A DNA stretch of 43,660 nucleotides from Stenotrophomonas sp. YIM B06876. GTDB lineage: Bacteria > Pseudomonadota > Gammaproteobacteria > Xanthomonadales > Xanthomonadaceae. Below, piece after piece: positions 17,644 through 26,833 of this stretch (positions within the stretch are counted from its first letter, which is position 1; each line of letters starts with the position of its first letter). Below the pieces are notes generated by a model. That model worked only from the letters and a program-made list of their open reading frames with translations. It did not search any database and was not told where the DNA came from. A program made the position numbers and the translations under genes. Location: assembly GCF_030711595.1 (NCBI RefSeq), contig NZ_JAUJUJ010000004.1:1-43660 (forward strand), given 5' to 3'.

Positions 17644-17919
17644 TCAACTGCCGGCGTTCGCACGCCGGCGGCGGTTTTCCTTGGGATCGGCCAGTAACGG
17701 CCTGAGCAGCTCCACCCGGTCTCCGTCCCGCAGCACCTGCTGTGCCGACGCCAACAGGCCGTGGATCGCATACGCAACCACCGTATCCGCGGTATCCAGC
17801 GCCGCCTGTGCCACCGCATCGGCCACCGTGGCACCCTCGCCCATGACCAGCTGTCGCGACTGGCAACGGTCGGGCCACGCCATTACCACCTCGATGCGCA
17901 GCGGCTCACTCATTGTCAT
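17644..17919 (-). CDS. ratB: RnfH/RatB family protein (UPF0125)
   Basis: Small protein of 91 residues with a ubiquitin-like/ThiS-like fold in the RnfH (UPF0125) family. Neighbourhood with ratA is the same as in E. coli (ratA-ratB with bamE close by). Recognisable parts are [10 protein letters not shown] at the N-terminus and [25 protein letters not shown] at the C-terminus. The cellular role is not settled. It overlaps the end of ratA, so the two genes are an operon; ATGs at 17919 and 17913 are both possible starts. The 3' end contains a hairpin that may stop bamE transcription from the other strand. Confidence 0.88.
   Translation of the reverse strand: MTMSEPLRIEVVMAWPDRCQSRQLVMGEGATVADAVAQAALDTADTVVAYAIHGLLASAQQVLRDGDRVELLRPLLADPKENRRRRANAGS
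17650..17678 (+). terminator. Probable bamE terminator within the end of ratB
   Basis: gccggcgt (17650-17657) pairs with acgccggc (17662-17669) around tcgc, followed by ggcggttttcc. It lies 17 bases past the bamE stop on the forward strand, inside the last codons of the convergent ratB gene. Confidence 0.6.
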
Positions 17920-18334
17920 CGGCGACGCGCACGAAATCGTTGACCATGCGATCGGCCAGTCCCTGGAACCCCAGCGCCAGCGCCGGCCCCAGCAGGCGCG
18001 CGGTCGGCTCGAACTCCATCGTCAACGTGACCTTGCATGCATCCTCGGCCAGCACGTGGAATTCCCAGCGGCCATGCAGCCGCTTGAACGGCCCTTCCCG
18101 CAACTGCATATCGATACTGTGCGGACGCTGCAATGCGTTTTCGGTCATGAACCAGGTACGGAACGCCCCCAATCCCAGATCCAGCCGCGCCACCAGGCGT
18201 TCCGGGCCTTCTTCCAGAATCTGGGCGTTGTCACACCAGCGGAAGCGGCGCGGATACGCGGCAACATCATTGACCAGGTCGAACATGCGCGAAGCCGAAT
18301 GTTCGACCAGGGCACTGCGGCGGATAGTAGGCAT
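17906..18334 (-). CDS. ratA: RatA/Coq10-like START-domain protein
   Basis: Protein of 142 residues in the polyketide cyclase/START family. E. coli RatA was described as a ribosome-association toxin; relatives of Coq10 bind ubiquinone and aid respiration. The family N-terminus [32 protein letters not shown] is clear, and the C-terminus [11 protein letters not shown] is typical. The ATG at 18334 was chosen because the conserved domain begins there, although the open frame extends 42 codons upstream into the smpB leader. Divergent from smpB with a 58-base gap; overlaps ratB downstream. Confidence 0.9.
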   Translation of the reverse strand: MPTIRRSALVEHSASRMFDLVNDVAAYPRRFRWCDNAQILEEGPERLVARLDLGLGAFRTWFMTENALQRPHSIDMQLREGPFKRLHGRWEFHVLAEDACKVTLTMEFEPTARLLGPALALGFQGLADRMVNDFVRVADDNE

Positions 18335-18392
18335 GCGATACGGAATACAGAAGGATCGTCCGGGGAAGCCCCGAATCGGAGACAATAAGGGA

Positions 18393-18896
18393 ATGAGCAA
18401 GAAACCCGGCAAGGATAAAGCAAAGAACGCGACGGCCAACAAAACCATCGCGTTGAACAAGCGTGCGCGTCACGAATACCATCTGGAAGAGCGCTTCGAA
18501 GCGGGGCTGGTGCTGCAGGGCTGGGAGGTCAAGGCCATCCGCGCCGGCCGCGGCAACATGACCGATGCCTATGCCTACGTGCGCGATGGCCAGATCTACC
18601 TGATCGGCGCGCAGATCACGCCGCTGATCCAGGCCTCGACCCACGTGGTGGCCGAAGACCGGCGCCAGCGCAAGCTGCTGCTCCATCGCAGCGAGATCGA
18701 CAAGCTGATCGGTCGCGTCGAGCGCGACGGCTTCACCCTGGTCCCCACCGCGATGTACTGGAGCAAGAACAAGATCAAGCTGGAAATCGCCCTGGCCAAG
18801 GGCAAGCAGAACCACGACAAGCGCGACGCCGCCAAGGACCGCGACTGGGAACGCGACAAGCAGCGCGTCATGCGCCGCCACAACCGCGACGCCTGA
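18393..18896 (+). CDS. smpB: SsrA-binding protein SmpB
   Basis: Protein of 167 residues that binds tmRNA and brings it to stalled ribosomes. The conserved core is intact: [31 protein letters not shown], the [10 protein letters not shown] segment, and the C-terminal basic tail [23 protein letters not shown] that reaches into the empty mRNA channel. The ATG at 18393 is preceded by aaggga at a very short distance; no other start fits the conserved N-terminus MSKKPGKDK. Its RNA partner ssrA lies 294 bases downstream on the same strand. Confidence 0.97.
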   Translation: MSKKPGKDKAKNATANKTIALNKRARHEYHLEERFEAGLVLQGWEVKAIRAGRGNMTDAYAYVRDGQIYLIGAQITPLIQASTHVVAEDRRQRKLLLHRSEIDKLIGRVERDGFTLVPTAMYWSKNKIKLEIALAKGKQNHDKRDAAKDRDWERDKQRVMRRHNRDA

Positions 18897-19190
18897 CGCC
18901 ATTACCAGCGGATCGGCCAGCGCGCCTCCTCGTGGCCGATCCCGCCACGGCCTCTCCGGATCAGGCGCGGAGCGGAATCCAGGCCCTGCAAGCAGGCTCT
19001 GGACAGTCGCCAAAACGGCAATCACCGCACTTCCGCCGCCGCGCCGTCAGCCGCTGCGGCCGAGCATCTCGAAGCAGACCATGGCGCAAACCGCCGGGTG
19101 ACGATTCAGCTTCTTTCGCGTAGGATGGGCCACGTCAAGTAGTCTTCTGGTCAGTCGTAGATCCAGAAGTGCAGTAACACTGAAGAAATC
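18897..19190. other. smpB-ssrA spacer
   Basis: 294 bases without a coding gene. A 10-bp inverted repeat (ggatcggcca 18910-18919, tggccgatcc 18933-18942) follows smpB and may end its transcript, though no T run follows. A second hairpin (cttctgg 19144-19150, ccagaag 19163-19169) lies 21 bases before the mature tmRNA end and could be part of the precursor leader. The ssrA promoter must lie here; taggat at 19122-19127 is a possible -10, but this is weak. Confidence 0.45.
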
Positions 19191-19544
19191 GGGGGTGCAC
19201 TGGTTTCGACGGGGGTTATGAAGTCGCTTGGTGCATGCCGAGGGGGTAGCTTTCCTCGTTAATCCAGCTGCAAAACTCTAGTTGCCAACGACGACAACTA
19301 CGCTCTCGCCGCTTAAGGCGTAAGCCCCGAACCCACTTGTGCCCGTGCTCGTGGATGTAGGGTCATTATCACGGAACCGGCTGTGACGGCTGCCTGTCAG
19401 TCACGGCTTAACCAAAACAGGCTGGTCCTGGGGTGCGCTTTGCACACCGTGCTGCCACAGGATGAGACCCAACGGTGAGCTAAGCATGTAGTACCGGGGA
19501 TGGAGTGCCTTCGGACGGCGGTTCAATTCCGCCCACCTCCACCA
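19191..19544 (+). ncRNA. ssrA: tmRNA (SsrA)
   Basis: Transfer-messenger RNA that rescues stalled ribosomes with SmpB and tags the nascent protein for proteolysis. The 5' end GGGGGTG pairs with CACCTCC at 19534-19540, followed by the encoded ACCA at 19541-19544, giving a mature RNA of about 354 nt. The T-arm GGTTCAATTCCGCC lies just before the acceptor strand, and the start ggtttcgacggggg is typical of tmRNA. The tag frame runs from gcc at 19284 to taa at 19316 and reads ANDDNYALAA after the charged alanine. A bidirectional terminator follows at 19566. Confidence 0.97.
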
Positions 19545-19565
19545 ATTGGTCACCCAGGTGACACG

Positions 19566-19594
19566 GAAAAAGCCAGCTAATAGCTGGCTTTTTC
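19566..19594. terminator. Bidirectional terminator between ssrA and dnaE2
   Basis: aaaaagccagct (19567-19578) and agctggcttttt (19582-19593) form a strong stem with A and T runs on both sides. It can end ssrA on the forward strand and dnaE2 on the reverse strand. Confidence 0.93.
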
Positions 19595-19608
19595 TGTTTC
19601 AGGCCACC

Positions 19609-22600
19609 TCAGTGGAAGTCGCGACTGCGGATATCCAGGCTGCCCAGCAACGGCGTCAGGTCTTCCAGGCTGCGGGCGATGACATGGCGCACGCCGGTAT
19701 CCGCCTCCAGCCGGCCGCTCACCATCAGCAGTTGCGCCTCCAGGAAGATCCGGCGCTGGCGTTCGGCCAGTTGCTGCCAGACCACGACGTTGATCTGGCC
19801 ATGTTCGTCTTCCAGGGTGATGAAGGTGACGCCACTGGCCGTCTGCGGGCGCTGGCGGCCGGTGACCAGTCCGGCCACCACGATGTGCTGGCGGCCCTGC
19901 AGCGTGACCAGCTCCCTGGAGCTGCGGCAGCGTCGGGCCTGCAGCTGGCGGCGCAGGTGCGACAGCGGGTGGCGCTGCAGGGTGGTGCCGAGCGTGGCGT
20001 AGTCGGCGCGCAAATCTTCGCCGGCCGTCGGCATCGGCAAGGGCACCTGCACCTCGTCCGTGGCTGCCTGCCCGGCGAACAACGGGCGTTGCGCCTCGAC
20101 GCCGGCGATTGCCCAGCGGGCGCGATGGCGATGGCCGGCGAGGCCACGCAGTGCCCCGGAATCGGCCAGCAAAGCCTGGGCGCGGGCATCGAGGGCCGCG
20201 CGGTGACACAGATCGGCCACATCGGCAAAAGCCCGCGCCGCCCTGGCCTGCTCGATCCGCTGCGCATCGTCTGGATTGAATCCGCGCACCATGCACAGTC
20301 CCAGACGGATGGCGAAGCGGGCCGCGTCACGTTCCGGCTCGAGGCTGCAATCCCAGCCGCTGTACCGGACATCCACCGGGCGCGTGGCCACGCCATGGCG
20401 GCGCACGTCCTGCAGCAGCTGGTCGGCACTGTAGAAGCCCATCGGCTGGCTGTTGACCAGCGCGCAGGCGAACTCCGCCGGGTAATGGCACTTGAGCCAG
20501 CTGCTGGCATAGGCGATCAGCGCGAAACTGGCGGCATGGCTTTCGGGAAATCCGTAACTGCCGAAGCCTTTGATCTGTTCGAAGATGCGCTCGGCAAAGG
20601 CCAGCGGATAACCGCGCTCGAGCATGCCCCGGGTCAGCCGTTCACGATGCGCTTCGAGTCCGCCATGGCGCTTCCATGCCGCCATTGAACGCCGCAGCTG
20701 GTCGGCCTGGCTGGCGTTGTAGCCGGCGGCGATCATCGCGATCTGCATCACCTGCTCCTGGAACAGCGGCACGCCCAAGGTGCGTTTGAGCACCTCTTCC
20801 AACGCCGGCGAGGGATAGCTCACGGCTTCTTCGCCGGTACGCCGTCGCAGGTACGGATGCACCATGTCGCCCTGGATCGGCCCGGGACGCACGATCGCCA
20901 CTTCGACCACCAGATCGTAGAACGTGCGCGGCTGCAGTCGCGGCAGCATCGCCATCTGTGCCCGTGATTCGATCTGGAACACGCCCACGGTATCGGCGCG
21001 GCTGATCATCGCGTAGGTGTCCGCATCCTCGGCCGGGATCGTCGCCAGTGTGTAGTCGCGGCCGCGATATCGCCGGATCAGGTCGAAGGTCTTGCGCACC
21101 GCGGTGAGCATTCCCAGCGCCAGCACATCGACCTTGAGCAGGCCCAGCGCCTCCAGATCATCCTTGTCCCACTGGATCACGGTGCGCCCTTCCATGGCCG
21201 CGTTTTCCACCGGCACCATGGTGTGCAGCGGCCGTTCGGAAATGACAAAACCGCCCGGATGCTGCGACAGGTAGTGCGGGAAGTTCAGCAGCTCCCCCGC
21301 CAGCACCAGGATGCGTCGCAGCAGCGGGCTGTCCGGGTCGAAGCCCTGCTCGCGCAGGCGTTCCCCGGCCGGCATCTGCTCGGACCACTGGCCGACAATG
21401 CCGGTCAGCCGGGCAATCGCATCCTGCGGCAAGCCCAGCACCCGGGCGACATCGCGCAAGGCACCGCGGGCGCCATACAACGTGGCGACCGCCGCCAGCG
21501 CCGCACGCTCACGCCCGTAGCGGGAAAATACATACTGGATCACTTCTTCGCGCCGCTCGTGCTCGAAATCGACATCGATGTCGGGCGGCTCGTCGCGATC
21601 AGCTGAAATGAAGCGCTCGAACAGCAGATTGCTGTGCATCGGGTCCAGTTCGGTGATGCCCAGGGCAAAACACACCACCGAGTTCGCCGCCGAACCGCGC
21701 CCCTGGCAAAGAATGCCGCGACTGCGCGCATAGGCGACCAGGTCATGCACGGTCAGGAAATAGGACTCGTACTTTTTATACGCGATCAACGCCAGCTCCT
21801 TGTCGATCAGCGCCTGCGCAGCGGCGGGCGTGCCCTGCGGCCAGCGTCTGCGCGCGCCCTGCACCACCAGGTGCGCCAGCCAACCCGCCGCGGTCTGCCC
21901 CGCCGGCACCAGTTCATTGGGATACTGGTAATCGATGGCGGCCTTGAGATCGAAACCGCGGCAGCGCGTGGCGACGTGCAGGGTCTGGGCCAGCGCTGCG
22001 GGCGGGTAAAGCTGCTCCAGCGCGGCCAGCGGGCGCAGGTGGCGCTCGCCATTGGCGAACAGCAGGTGGCCGGCCTCGGCCACGTTGACGTGATGGCGGA
22101 TGGCCGTCATCACGTCCTGCAGGGCGCGGCGACCGCGTGCGTGCATGTGCACATCGCCACTGGCCACCAGCGGCAGCGACAGACTGGCGCCCAAGGCCTG
22201 CAGATACGCCAACCGGGCGGCATCGTCGGCGCCGTGATGCAACTCCAGCGCAATCCACAGCCGCCCGGGAAAGCGTTCGCCCAGCCAGCGCCCTTCCTCC
22301 AGCGCACCGCCCGCGGCCGGAATCCACAGCGCCAGCAATCCTTCCAGGGAGGTTTCCAGATCCTCACGCAGCAGACGGTACCCGCCTTTGCCCGCCCGCC
22401 GCCGCGCCTGGGTGATCAAGCGGCACAGGGTCTGGTAGCCGCCGTTGTCTTCGACCAGCAGCACCAGTTTCGGGCCGTGCTCGACCTGCATTTCGCTGCC
22501 GACAATCAACGGCACACCGGCGTCCCTGGCCGCCTGCCAGGCGCGCACGATGCCGGCCAGGGTGCATTCGTCGGTGATGGCCAGGGCCTGATAGCCATGC

Positions 22601-22695
22601 TGCCGGGCGCGCTGGAACAGCTCCGAGGCGGTCGAGGCACCGCGCTGGAAGCTGAAAGCCGACAGGCAATGCAATTCGGCATAGCCGCCACTCAT
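19609..22695 (-). CDS. dnaE2: Error-prone DNA polymerase DnaE2 (ImuC)
   Basis: Alternative C-family polymerase III alpha subunit of 1028 residues, the catalytic member of the ImuA-ImuB-DnaE2 translesion and damage-induced mutagenesis system. The N-terminal PHP domain begins [17 protein letters not shown]. The polymerase palm carries the catalytic motif [16 protein letters not shown] (PDIDVDF at about 371-377) after GRGSAANS. The OB-fold region lies near the C-terminus ([25 protein letters not shown]). The ATG at 22695 overlaps the imuB stop as ATGA and has aggg 9 bases upstream; an ATG at 22704 is also possible. It is the last gene of the lexA-imuA-imuB-dnaE2 operon. Confidence 0.95.
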   Translation of the reverse strand: MSGGYAELHCLSAFSFQRGASTASELFQRARQHGYQALAITDECTLAGIVRAWQAARDAGVPLIVGSEMQVEHGPKLVLLVEDNGGYQTLCRLITQARRRAGKGGYRLLREDLETSLEGLLALWIPAAGGALEEGRWLGERFPGRLWIALELHHGADDAARLAYLQALGASLSLPLVASGDVHMHARGRRALQDVMTAIRHHVNVAEAGHLLFANGERHLRPLAALEQLYPPAALAQTLHVATRCRGFDLKAAIDYQYPNELVPAGQTAAGWLAHLVVQGARRRWPQGTPAAAQALIDKELALIAYKKYESYFLTVHDLVAYARSRGILCQGRGSAANSVVCFALGITELDPMHSNLLFERFISADRDEPPDIDVDFEHERREEVIQYVFSRYGRERAALAAVATLYGARGALRDVARVLGLPQDAIARLTGIVGQWSEQMPAGERLREQGFDPDSPLLRRILVLAGELLNFPHYLSQHPGGFVISERPLHTMVPVENAAMEGRTVIQWDKDDLEALGLLKVDVLALGMLTAVRKTFDLIRRYRGRDYTLATIPAEDADTYAMISRADTVGVFQIESRAQMAMLPRLQPRTFYDLVVEVAIVRPGPIQGDMVHPYLRRRTGEEAVSYPSPALEEVLKRTLGVPLFQEQVMQIAMIAAGYNASQADQLRRSMAAWKRHGGLEAHRERLTRGMLERGYPLAFAERIFEQIKGFGSYGFPESHAASFALIAYASSWLKCHYPAEFACALVNSQPMGFYSADQLLQDVRRHGVATRPVDVRYSGWDCSLEPERDAARFAIRLGLCMVRGFNPDDAQRIEQARAARAFADVADLCHRAALDARAQALLADSGALRGLAGHRHRARWAIAGVEAQRPLFAGQAATDEVQVPLPMPTAGEDLRADYATLGTTLQRHPLSHLRRQLQARRCRSSRELVTLQGRQHIVVAGLVTGRQRPQTASGVTFITLEDEHGQINVVVWQQLAERQRRIFLEAQLLMVSGRLEADTGVRHVIARSLEDLTPLLGSLDIRSRDFH

Positions 22696-24110
22696 GCGAA
22701 CCATCCCTGCAGCATGAAGCCGCCCTCGCCGCCCACCTCACGCCAGACCCAGGCGTGCTGGCCGAAACGACTGCTGACCCGGTAGTAGTCACGGCGCATG
22801 TCGGCGCCATCCCACCAGCCGCTTTCGATCCGCTCCGGCCCCGACAGCAGCTGTGGAGCGGCGCCCGGCCATGGCACGGCAGCCGGCAACAGCCAGCCCG
22901 GCCGCGCGGCAGGCGGCGCGACCGGCACGGTTTTCTTTTCAGCAACCGCTTCGCTGCGCCAGGCCTGCTCCGGGCGGTGGTCGGCGTGCACCCGCAGCCC
23001 GTGCACGGCCTGTTCGCCGAGGCGGGCGCGCAGGCGTTCGCGCAACTGCTCCCATGGCGTGTTCTGCTGCGGTCGCGGATCGAACAGTTCGCGATGCCCG
23101 GGCACGAAAGCCGGCAACTGGTCGGCGTACAGTCCCATTGCCCGTACCGCTGCAGGCAGCTGCGCCTGCTCCAGGCGATTGCGGGCGATGTCGAACAGCA
23201 GCGCCGGATCGCGCTCGGCCGCGAGCAGTCCGATGGTCACCGCGGTGGCCGCGCAGTCCTCATGTTCCAGTTGCAGGGTGAAGCGCTGCACGCTGCCATC
23301 GCGCCCGGCCAGGAACGCGGCCAGATCCGAGGCCAGGCGCCGCAACGGGAACAGCAGCGCCTGCGAGGACTCCACTTCATAGCCCAGCTCGATCCGCGCT
23401 TCAAACACATCTGGCGGCTGGTAGGGCTGCAGCGGAAACGCGCGCTCCCCCAGCAATGCATCCAGATGCTGCAATACCTGCGGCGGGAAACGCCGGGCAA
23501 TACTGTCGCGTGGCAACGCGTAAAGCTGCTTGAGCGTGCGCAAGCCCATCCGTTCAAACGCGGTGGCCGCCTCCGCCCCGAAGCCGGCCCGCTGCACCGG
23601 CAGCTGTCCCAATGCAGCCCGCAGCTGGCCGGCGTCAATCGCCAGCCCGTCATGGGCATTGGCCAATGCCCGTGCCGCCACCGGATTGGGGGCCAGCACG
23701 ATACGGTGGCGGAATCCCAATGCCTGCAGCCCATTGCGCAGCCGCGCCTCGAACTGCGGCCACGGCCCGAACAGACCGAGGCTGCCTTCGACTTCGACAA
23801 TCAGCGCCTGCGCGTACTGCAGGCTGACCTGCGAACTGAAACGGTAGGCCCAGGCCGCCAGCAAGGCATGCCAGCGGGCCTCATCGGCCGGGTCATGGCT
23901 GCTGCTTTCAAAACCGGCGGCCAATGCCTGCGCGGTCACCAGCGACAGCCCCGCCTTCAAACCCAGTGCGGCGGCGGCCGGATTGACCGCATGCAGTACC
24001 CGGCGCTGCGCCGGCCCGCGCACCAATACCCGCGGTGCGGCGGGATCGGCACAGCCGCGCAGCACGCCGTCCAGCGCCAGATGCGGCAACAGGATGCAGG
24101 CCCAGCGCAT
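22692..24110 (-). CDS. imuB: ImuB, Y-family-like mutasome protein
   Basis: Protein of 472 residues related to DinB/UmuC polymerases but expected to be inactive; it serves as the hub that joins DnaE2 to the sliding clamp. The N-terminal region ([19 protein letters not shown]) and the palm-equivalent [14 protein letters not shown] lack the usual catalytic acidic pattern of active Y-family enzymes. A possible clamp-binding motif QLPAF is at 331-335, close to where mycobacterial ImuB has QLPLW. The C-terminal ImuB signature [20 protein letters not shown] is at about 432-451. The ATG at 24110 starts 7 bases after imuA; the frame is open much further upstream but that part is antisense-like. It overlaps dnaE2 by 4 bases. 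Confidence 0.92.
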   Translation of the reverse strand: MRWACILLPHLALDGVLRGCADPAAPRVLVRGPAQRRVLHAVNPAAAALGLKAGLSLVTAQALAAGFESSSHDPADEARWHALLAAWAYRFSSQVSLQYAQALIVEVEGSLGLFGPWPQFEARLRNGLQALGFRHRIVLAPNPVAARALANAHDGLAIDAGQLRAALGQLPVQRAGFGAEAATAFERMGLRTLKQLYALPRDSIARRFPPQVLQHLDALLGERAFPLQPYQPPDVFEARIELGYEVESSQALLFPLRRLASDLAAFLAGRDGSVQRFTLQLEHEDCAATAVTIGLLAAERDPALLFDIARNRLEQAQLPAAVRAMGLYADQLPAFVPGHRELFDPRPQQNTPWEQLRERLRARLGEQAVHGLRVHADHRPEQAWRSEAVAEKKTVPVAPPAARPGWLLPAAVPWPGAAPQLLSGPERIESGWWDGADMRRDYYRVSSRFGQHAWVWREVGGEGGFMLQGWFA

Positions 24111-24117
24111 AAGCCCC

Positions 24118-24738
24118 TCATTGCACCGCGGCGAAGGGGATCGGCCGCGTCGGCGCCAATCCACCGCGGCATTTGAGCACCCGCAACTGCGCAGGTTGCG
24201 CGTCGATGGCAATCCGCAACGCGGCCGGCGAGGGATTGCGCACCGCCGGCAACGGCCGGCAGGCGAAACCCAGGGTCTGCCCGGATTCGGCCGCCACCTG
24301 CAGCCGGCGCAAGGCGCGATCATCGGCCAGCTGCGGCCAGCACAACACCGCCGCGCAGCTGCCCGAACGCAGGCACTGCTCGGCGGCCCACAGCGCATCG
24401 CGCAACTGCGGCGCCTGTACCACCTGCAGCTGGCGCAACTCGATGCCGGCGGCCTGCCAGGCCGGCGCGTAGGGAATGTAGGGCGGTGCAATCAACACCA
24501 CCCGCTCGCCGGCCTGGGTCAGCCGTGCCAGCGAGGGCCACAACAAGCGCAATTCGCCCACGCCATCGGCCGGCACCAGCACCTCGGTCAAAGCGGCTTC
24601 CGGCCACCCGCCGGTCGGCAGGACCGCATCCAGCGCGGCATGCCCACTGGGCTGGCGACTGGCCGGCATTGGCACCGGCCGGCCACGCCAGATCCGGCGC
24701 TCGTGCAGCAGACTGTCCAGAGCCACAACGGCGCCCAT
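24118..24738 (-). CDS. imuA: ImuA, RecA/SulA-like mutasome protein
   Basis: Protein of 206 residues of the translesion-synthesis-associated ImuA family, distantly RecA-like, needed together with ImuB and DnaE2 for damage-induced mutagenesis. Visible features are PSGHAALDAVLPTGGWPEAALTEVL near the N-terminus, typical of the family, and a hydrophobic core ERVVLIAPPYIPYAPAW. The ATG at 24738 overlaps the lexA stop by one base (TGATG), so translation is coupled to lexA. The exact biochemical role of ImuA in this group is not settled. Confidence 0.9.
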   Translation of the reverse strand: MGAVVALDSLLHERRIWRGRPVPMPASRQPSGHAALDAVLPTGGWPEAALTEVLVPADGVGELRLLWPSLARLTQAGERVVLIAPPYIPYAPAWQAAGIELRQLQVVQAPQLRDALWAAEQCLRSGSCAAVLCWPQLADDRALRRLQVAAESGQTLGFACRPLPAVRNPSPAALRIAIDAQPAQLRVLKCRGGLAPTRPIPFAAVQ

Positions 24739-25346
24739 CAGCCGCGCCTTACCAGCCCGCAGAACACGCCCTCGATGGCGAAATCCTGCCCCGGCTCCAC
24801 TTCGATCGGCTGATAGGCCGGATTGCGCGGCAGCAGGCGCAGCGCATGTGTCGAGCGCGACAGCCGCTTGATGGTCAGTTCGCCGTCCAGCCGTGCCACC
24901 ACCACCTGGCCATTACGGGCATCGGCACTGCGGCGGACCCCGACCAGATCGCCATCGAGAATGCCGTCCTCGATCATCGAATCGCCCTGCACCCGCAGCA
25001 GATAGTCCGGCTTGGTGGAAAACAGCCGCGCATCCAGCGCCAGCGTATCCACCAGCCCGGCATCGGCGCCGATCGGGATGCCGGCCGCCACCCGCCCCAG
25101 AACCGGCACCCGCAGCAGGTCGGCCCGCGCCTGCAATCCGGCCGGACGGATGCCGCGCGCCTGCCCGGCGGTGACCTCGATCAATCCCGCCCCGGACAGT
25201 GCCAGCACATGCTTGCGCGCCGCCCCGCGCGAGGCCAGGCCACAGGCCTGTGCGATTTCCGCCAGCGTCGGCGGCTGGCCATGACCGCTGACCCGATCAC
25301 GGATGAAAGCCAGGATGGTGGCGCGGCGGGGACTGAGTTCGCTCAT
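24738..25346 (-). CDS. lexA: LexA repressor (mutasome-linked paralogue type)
   Basis: Transcriptional repressor with S24 self-cleavage, about 202 residues. The N-terminal winged helix (TILAFIRDRVSGHGQPPTLAEIAQACGL) is shorter and different from E. coli LexA. The cleavage site is Ala88-Gly89 (GRVAAGIP), the catalytic serine is Ser123 in GDSMIEDG and the lysine is Lys160 in ELTIKRL. It heads the lexA-imuA-imuB-dnaE2 operon. In Xanthomonas and Pseudomonas putida this gene position belongs to LexA2, a second LexA besides the recA-linked one. A GTAC palindrome covers the start region. An ATG at 25355 lies within it and would add three residues; neither start has a clear ribosome-binding site, so a leaderless message is possible. 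Confidence 0.94.
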   Translation of the reverse strand: MSELSPRRATILAFIRDRVSGHGQPPTLAEIAQACGLASRGAARKHVLALSGAGLIEVTAGQARGIRPAGLQARADLLRVPVLGRVAAGIPIGADAGLVDTLALDARLFSTKPDYLLRVQGDSMIEDGILDGDLVGVRRSADARNGQVVVARLDGELTIKRLSRSTHALRLLPRNPAYQPIEVEPGQDFAIEGVFCGLVRRG

Positions 25347-25347
25347 G

Positions 25348-25363
25348 GAGTACATTTGTACTC
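25348..25363. promoter_or_regulatory. LexA2-type operator palindrome
   Basis: GAGTACATTTGTACTC has two perfect 7-base arms around TT. It lies directly at the lexA start and within the 94-base region shared with the divergent diguanylate cyclase gene. From memory, Xanthomonas LexA2 binds TGTACAAATGTACA, whose core AGTACAAATGTACT-like form is seen here on the reverse strand. Autoregulation of the mutasome operon is the likely role. Confidence 0.8.
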
Positions 25364-25440
25364 TATTGTGCGTTTACCCACCAGCGGTAACGGAACAGTG
25401 AAAATAGTGAATACGCGATCCCTGTTATTGTCGAAGGCAT

Positions 25441-26463
25441 ATGAAACCTTCGCGCGACCACTCCGCCCTGTCCGCCGTCCAACGTGAATTGCGCGGCGCG
25501 CCGCTTCACACCCTCGCCCCGGTTACCGCACTGGTGCTGGTGCTGTTCGGACTGTGGCAAGGGGTTGGCGGCCACCCGGGTAACGCCGCCATTTCAGCGG
25601 TGTGCGCGCTGCCGGCCATCATCGCCACCCTGATGCTGCGGCAGTCGGCACACCGCTGGGAAGGGGCCGGAATATTGCTGTGCATCAGCACCGTACTGGG
25701 CAGCCTGCTCGCGGCCTGGTGGCTTGGGCCCACCGCCCTGGCCTGGTCCTATCTGGCCTTGATGGCCAATTTCTTCATCGCCCGCATCCAGGTGGCCGCC
25801 CCGGCCAATCTGCTGTTGGTGGCGGCCCTGCTGGCCACCCCGGACCTGCTGCTGGGCAATCCGGCCAATGTTCCCGGTCTCATCGTGATCGCCCTCACGT
25901 TCGGTATCGGCTACCACTTTTCCCGGCGCCTGCAGGGCGACCGTGCCCGGCTGGAGCAACTGGCGGCACTGGACAGCCTCACCGGCCTGCCCAACCGGCG
26001 CATGCTGGAAAAAACCCTGCTGCAGCTGATTGGCGATGCCCGCGCCGACCGCTACCAGCATGCGCTGGTGATTCTCGATATCGACCATTTCAAGGGCATC
26101 AATGACAGCCATGGCCACAGCGCTGGCGACACCGCTTTGTCGGACCTGTCGATGATCCTGCGCTTCGAACTGCGCGAACATGACAGGGTGTTCCGCTTCG
26201 GGGGCGAGGAGTTCGTGATTCTGGCCCATGCCACCTCGCGCGAAAACCTGGAAAGTTTTACCGAACGCATACGCAAAGCGGTCTACCAGTCACTGCGCGG
26301 CCCGGATGGACGTATCACCATCTCACTGGGCGCGGCCATGTACGGCGGGGAGAAACACTGGCAGGACTGGTTTTCACGCGCCGATGCGGTGCTGTACCGG
26401 GCCAAAAGCAACGGCCGCAACACCTATGTCATCGCCGAAGACATCGTCGAAGAGGTCGCCTGA
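25441..26463 (+). CDS. Membrane-bound diguanylate cyclase
   Basis: Inner-membrane protein of 340 residues that makes c-di-GMP from two GTP. The N-terminal part (about 25-160) has five or six hydrophobic segments without a recognised sensor name. The GGDEF domain (about 170-335) starts after ALDSLTGLPNRR and has GGEEF at 254-258 and the inhibitory RxxD site as REHD at 245-248. It should therefore be active and product-inhibited. The ATG at 25441 follows aagg at about 5 bases. It is divergent from lexA and its upstream region includes the LexA palindrome 78 bases before the start, so DNA-damage control is possible but unproven. Confidence 0.92.
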   Translation: MKPSRDHSALSAVQRELRGAPLHTLAPVTALVLVLFGLWQGVGGHPGNAAISAVCALPAIIATLMLRQSAHRWEGAGILLCISTVLGSLLAAWWLGPTALAWSYLALMANFFIARIQVAAPANLLLVAALLATPDLLLGNPANVPGLIVIALTFGIGYHFSRRLQGDRARLEQLAALDSLTGLPNRRMLEKTLLQLIGDARADRYQHALVILDIDHFKGINDSHGHSAGDTALSDLSMILRFELREHDRVFRFGGEEFVILAHATSRENLESFTERIRKAVYQSLRGPDGRITISLGAAMYGGEKHWQDWFSRADAVLYRAKSNGRNTYVIAEDIVEEVA

Positions 26464-26778
26464 TCCGGCGCAGCCGAGCGGACAGGGGCGCACTGTCCCG
26501 CCGTGTCTCACCAGCAGCACGGCGGTACCGCTTGCGAAAGCAGGCATCGCCCGCATTGACCGCAGCGGCCAGTCGGCTGCGACGGAGTATCGGCAGATCC
26601 GCGCCACGGTGCGCCGCCTTGTCCGCACGCGGCTGGAACTCCCGCACCGCGCTTGAACCCCAGGCATCGCATGTTCCGCCGCACGGAAGCGCAGCAGGAG
26701 GCGGCCGACCAGCCCAGGACAACCGGGTCGTTGACGGCAACGCGTGTACGTGGGCACTTCGCCGCTGCAGATACCGGA
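26464..26778. other. Gene-free gap after the diguanylate cyclase
   Basis: About 315 bases between convergent genes. ggacag/ctgtcc around 26480-26498 could form a short hairpin after the cyclase. Open frames here show no family resemblance. Nothing else was recognised. Confidence 0.4.
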
Positions 26779-26798
26779 AAGGCCGCTTGCGCGGCCTT
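26779..26798 (-). terminator. Terminator after the OmpA-like lipoprotein
   Basis: aaggccgc and gcggcctt (26779-26786 and 26791-26798) form a stem with a gcaa loop on the reverse strand, followed by ttt and cc. It is 35 bases past the stop of the lipoprotein gene. Confidence 0.75.
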
Positions 26799-26833
26799 CC
26801 CTTCCTGTTATCGCTGTCAGACGATCGCAACGA

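Noticed and set aside
19545..19608. Integration site or island remnant after ssrA
   Set aside because: tmRNA genes are common att sites, but only a terminator and then dnaE2 follow; no integrase and no repeated 3' end of ssrA were seen.
22692..24491. Longer imuB start at 24491
   Set aside because: The first 127 codons overlap imuA out of frame and are Arg/Cys-rich without family resemblance; the conserved ImuB sequence begins at 24110.
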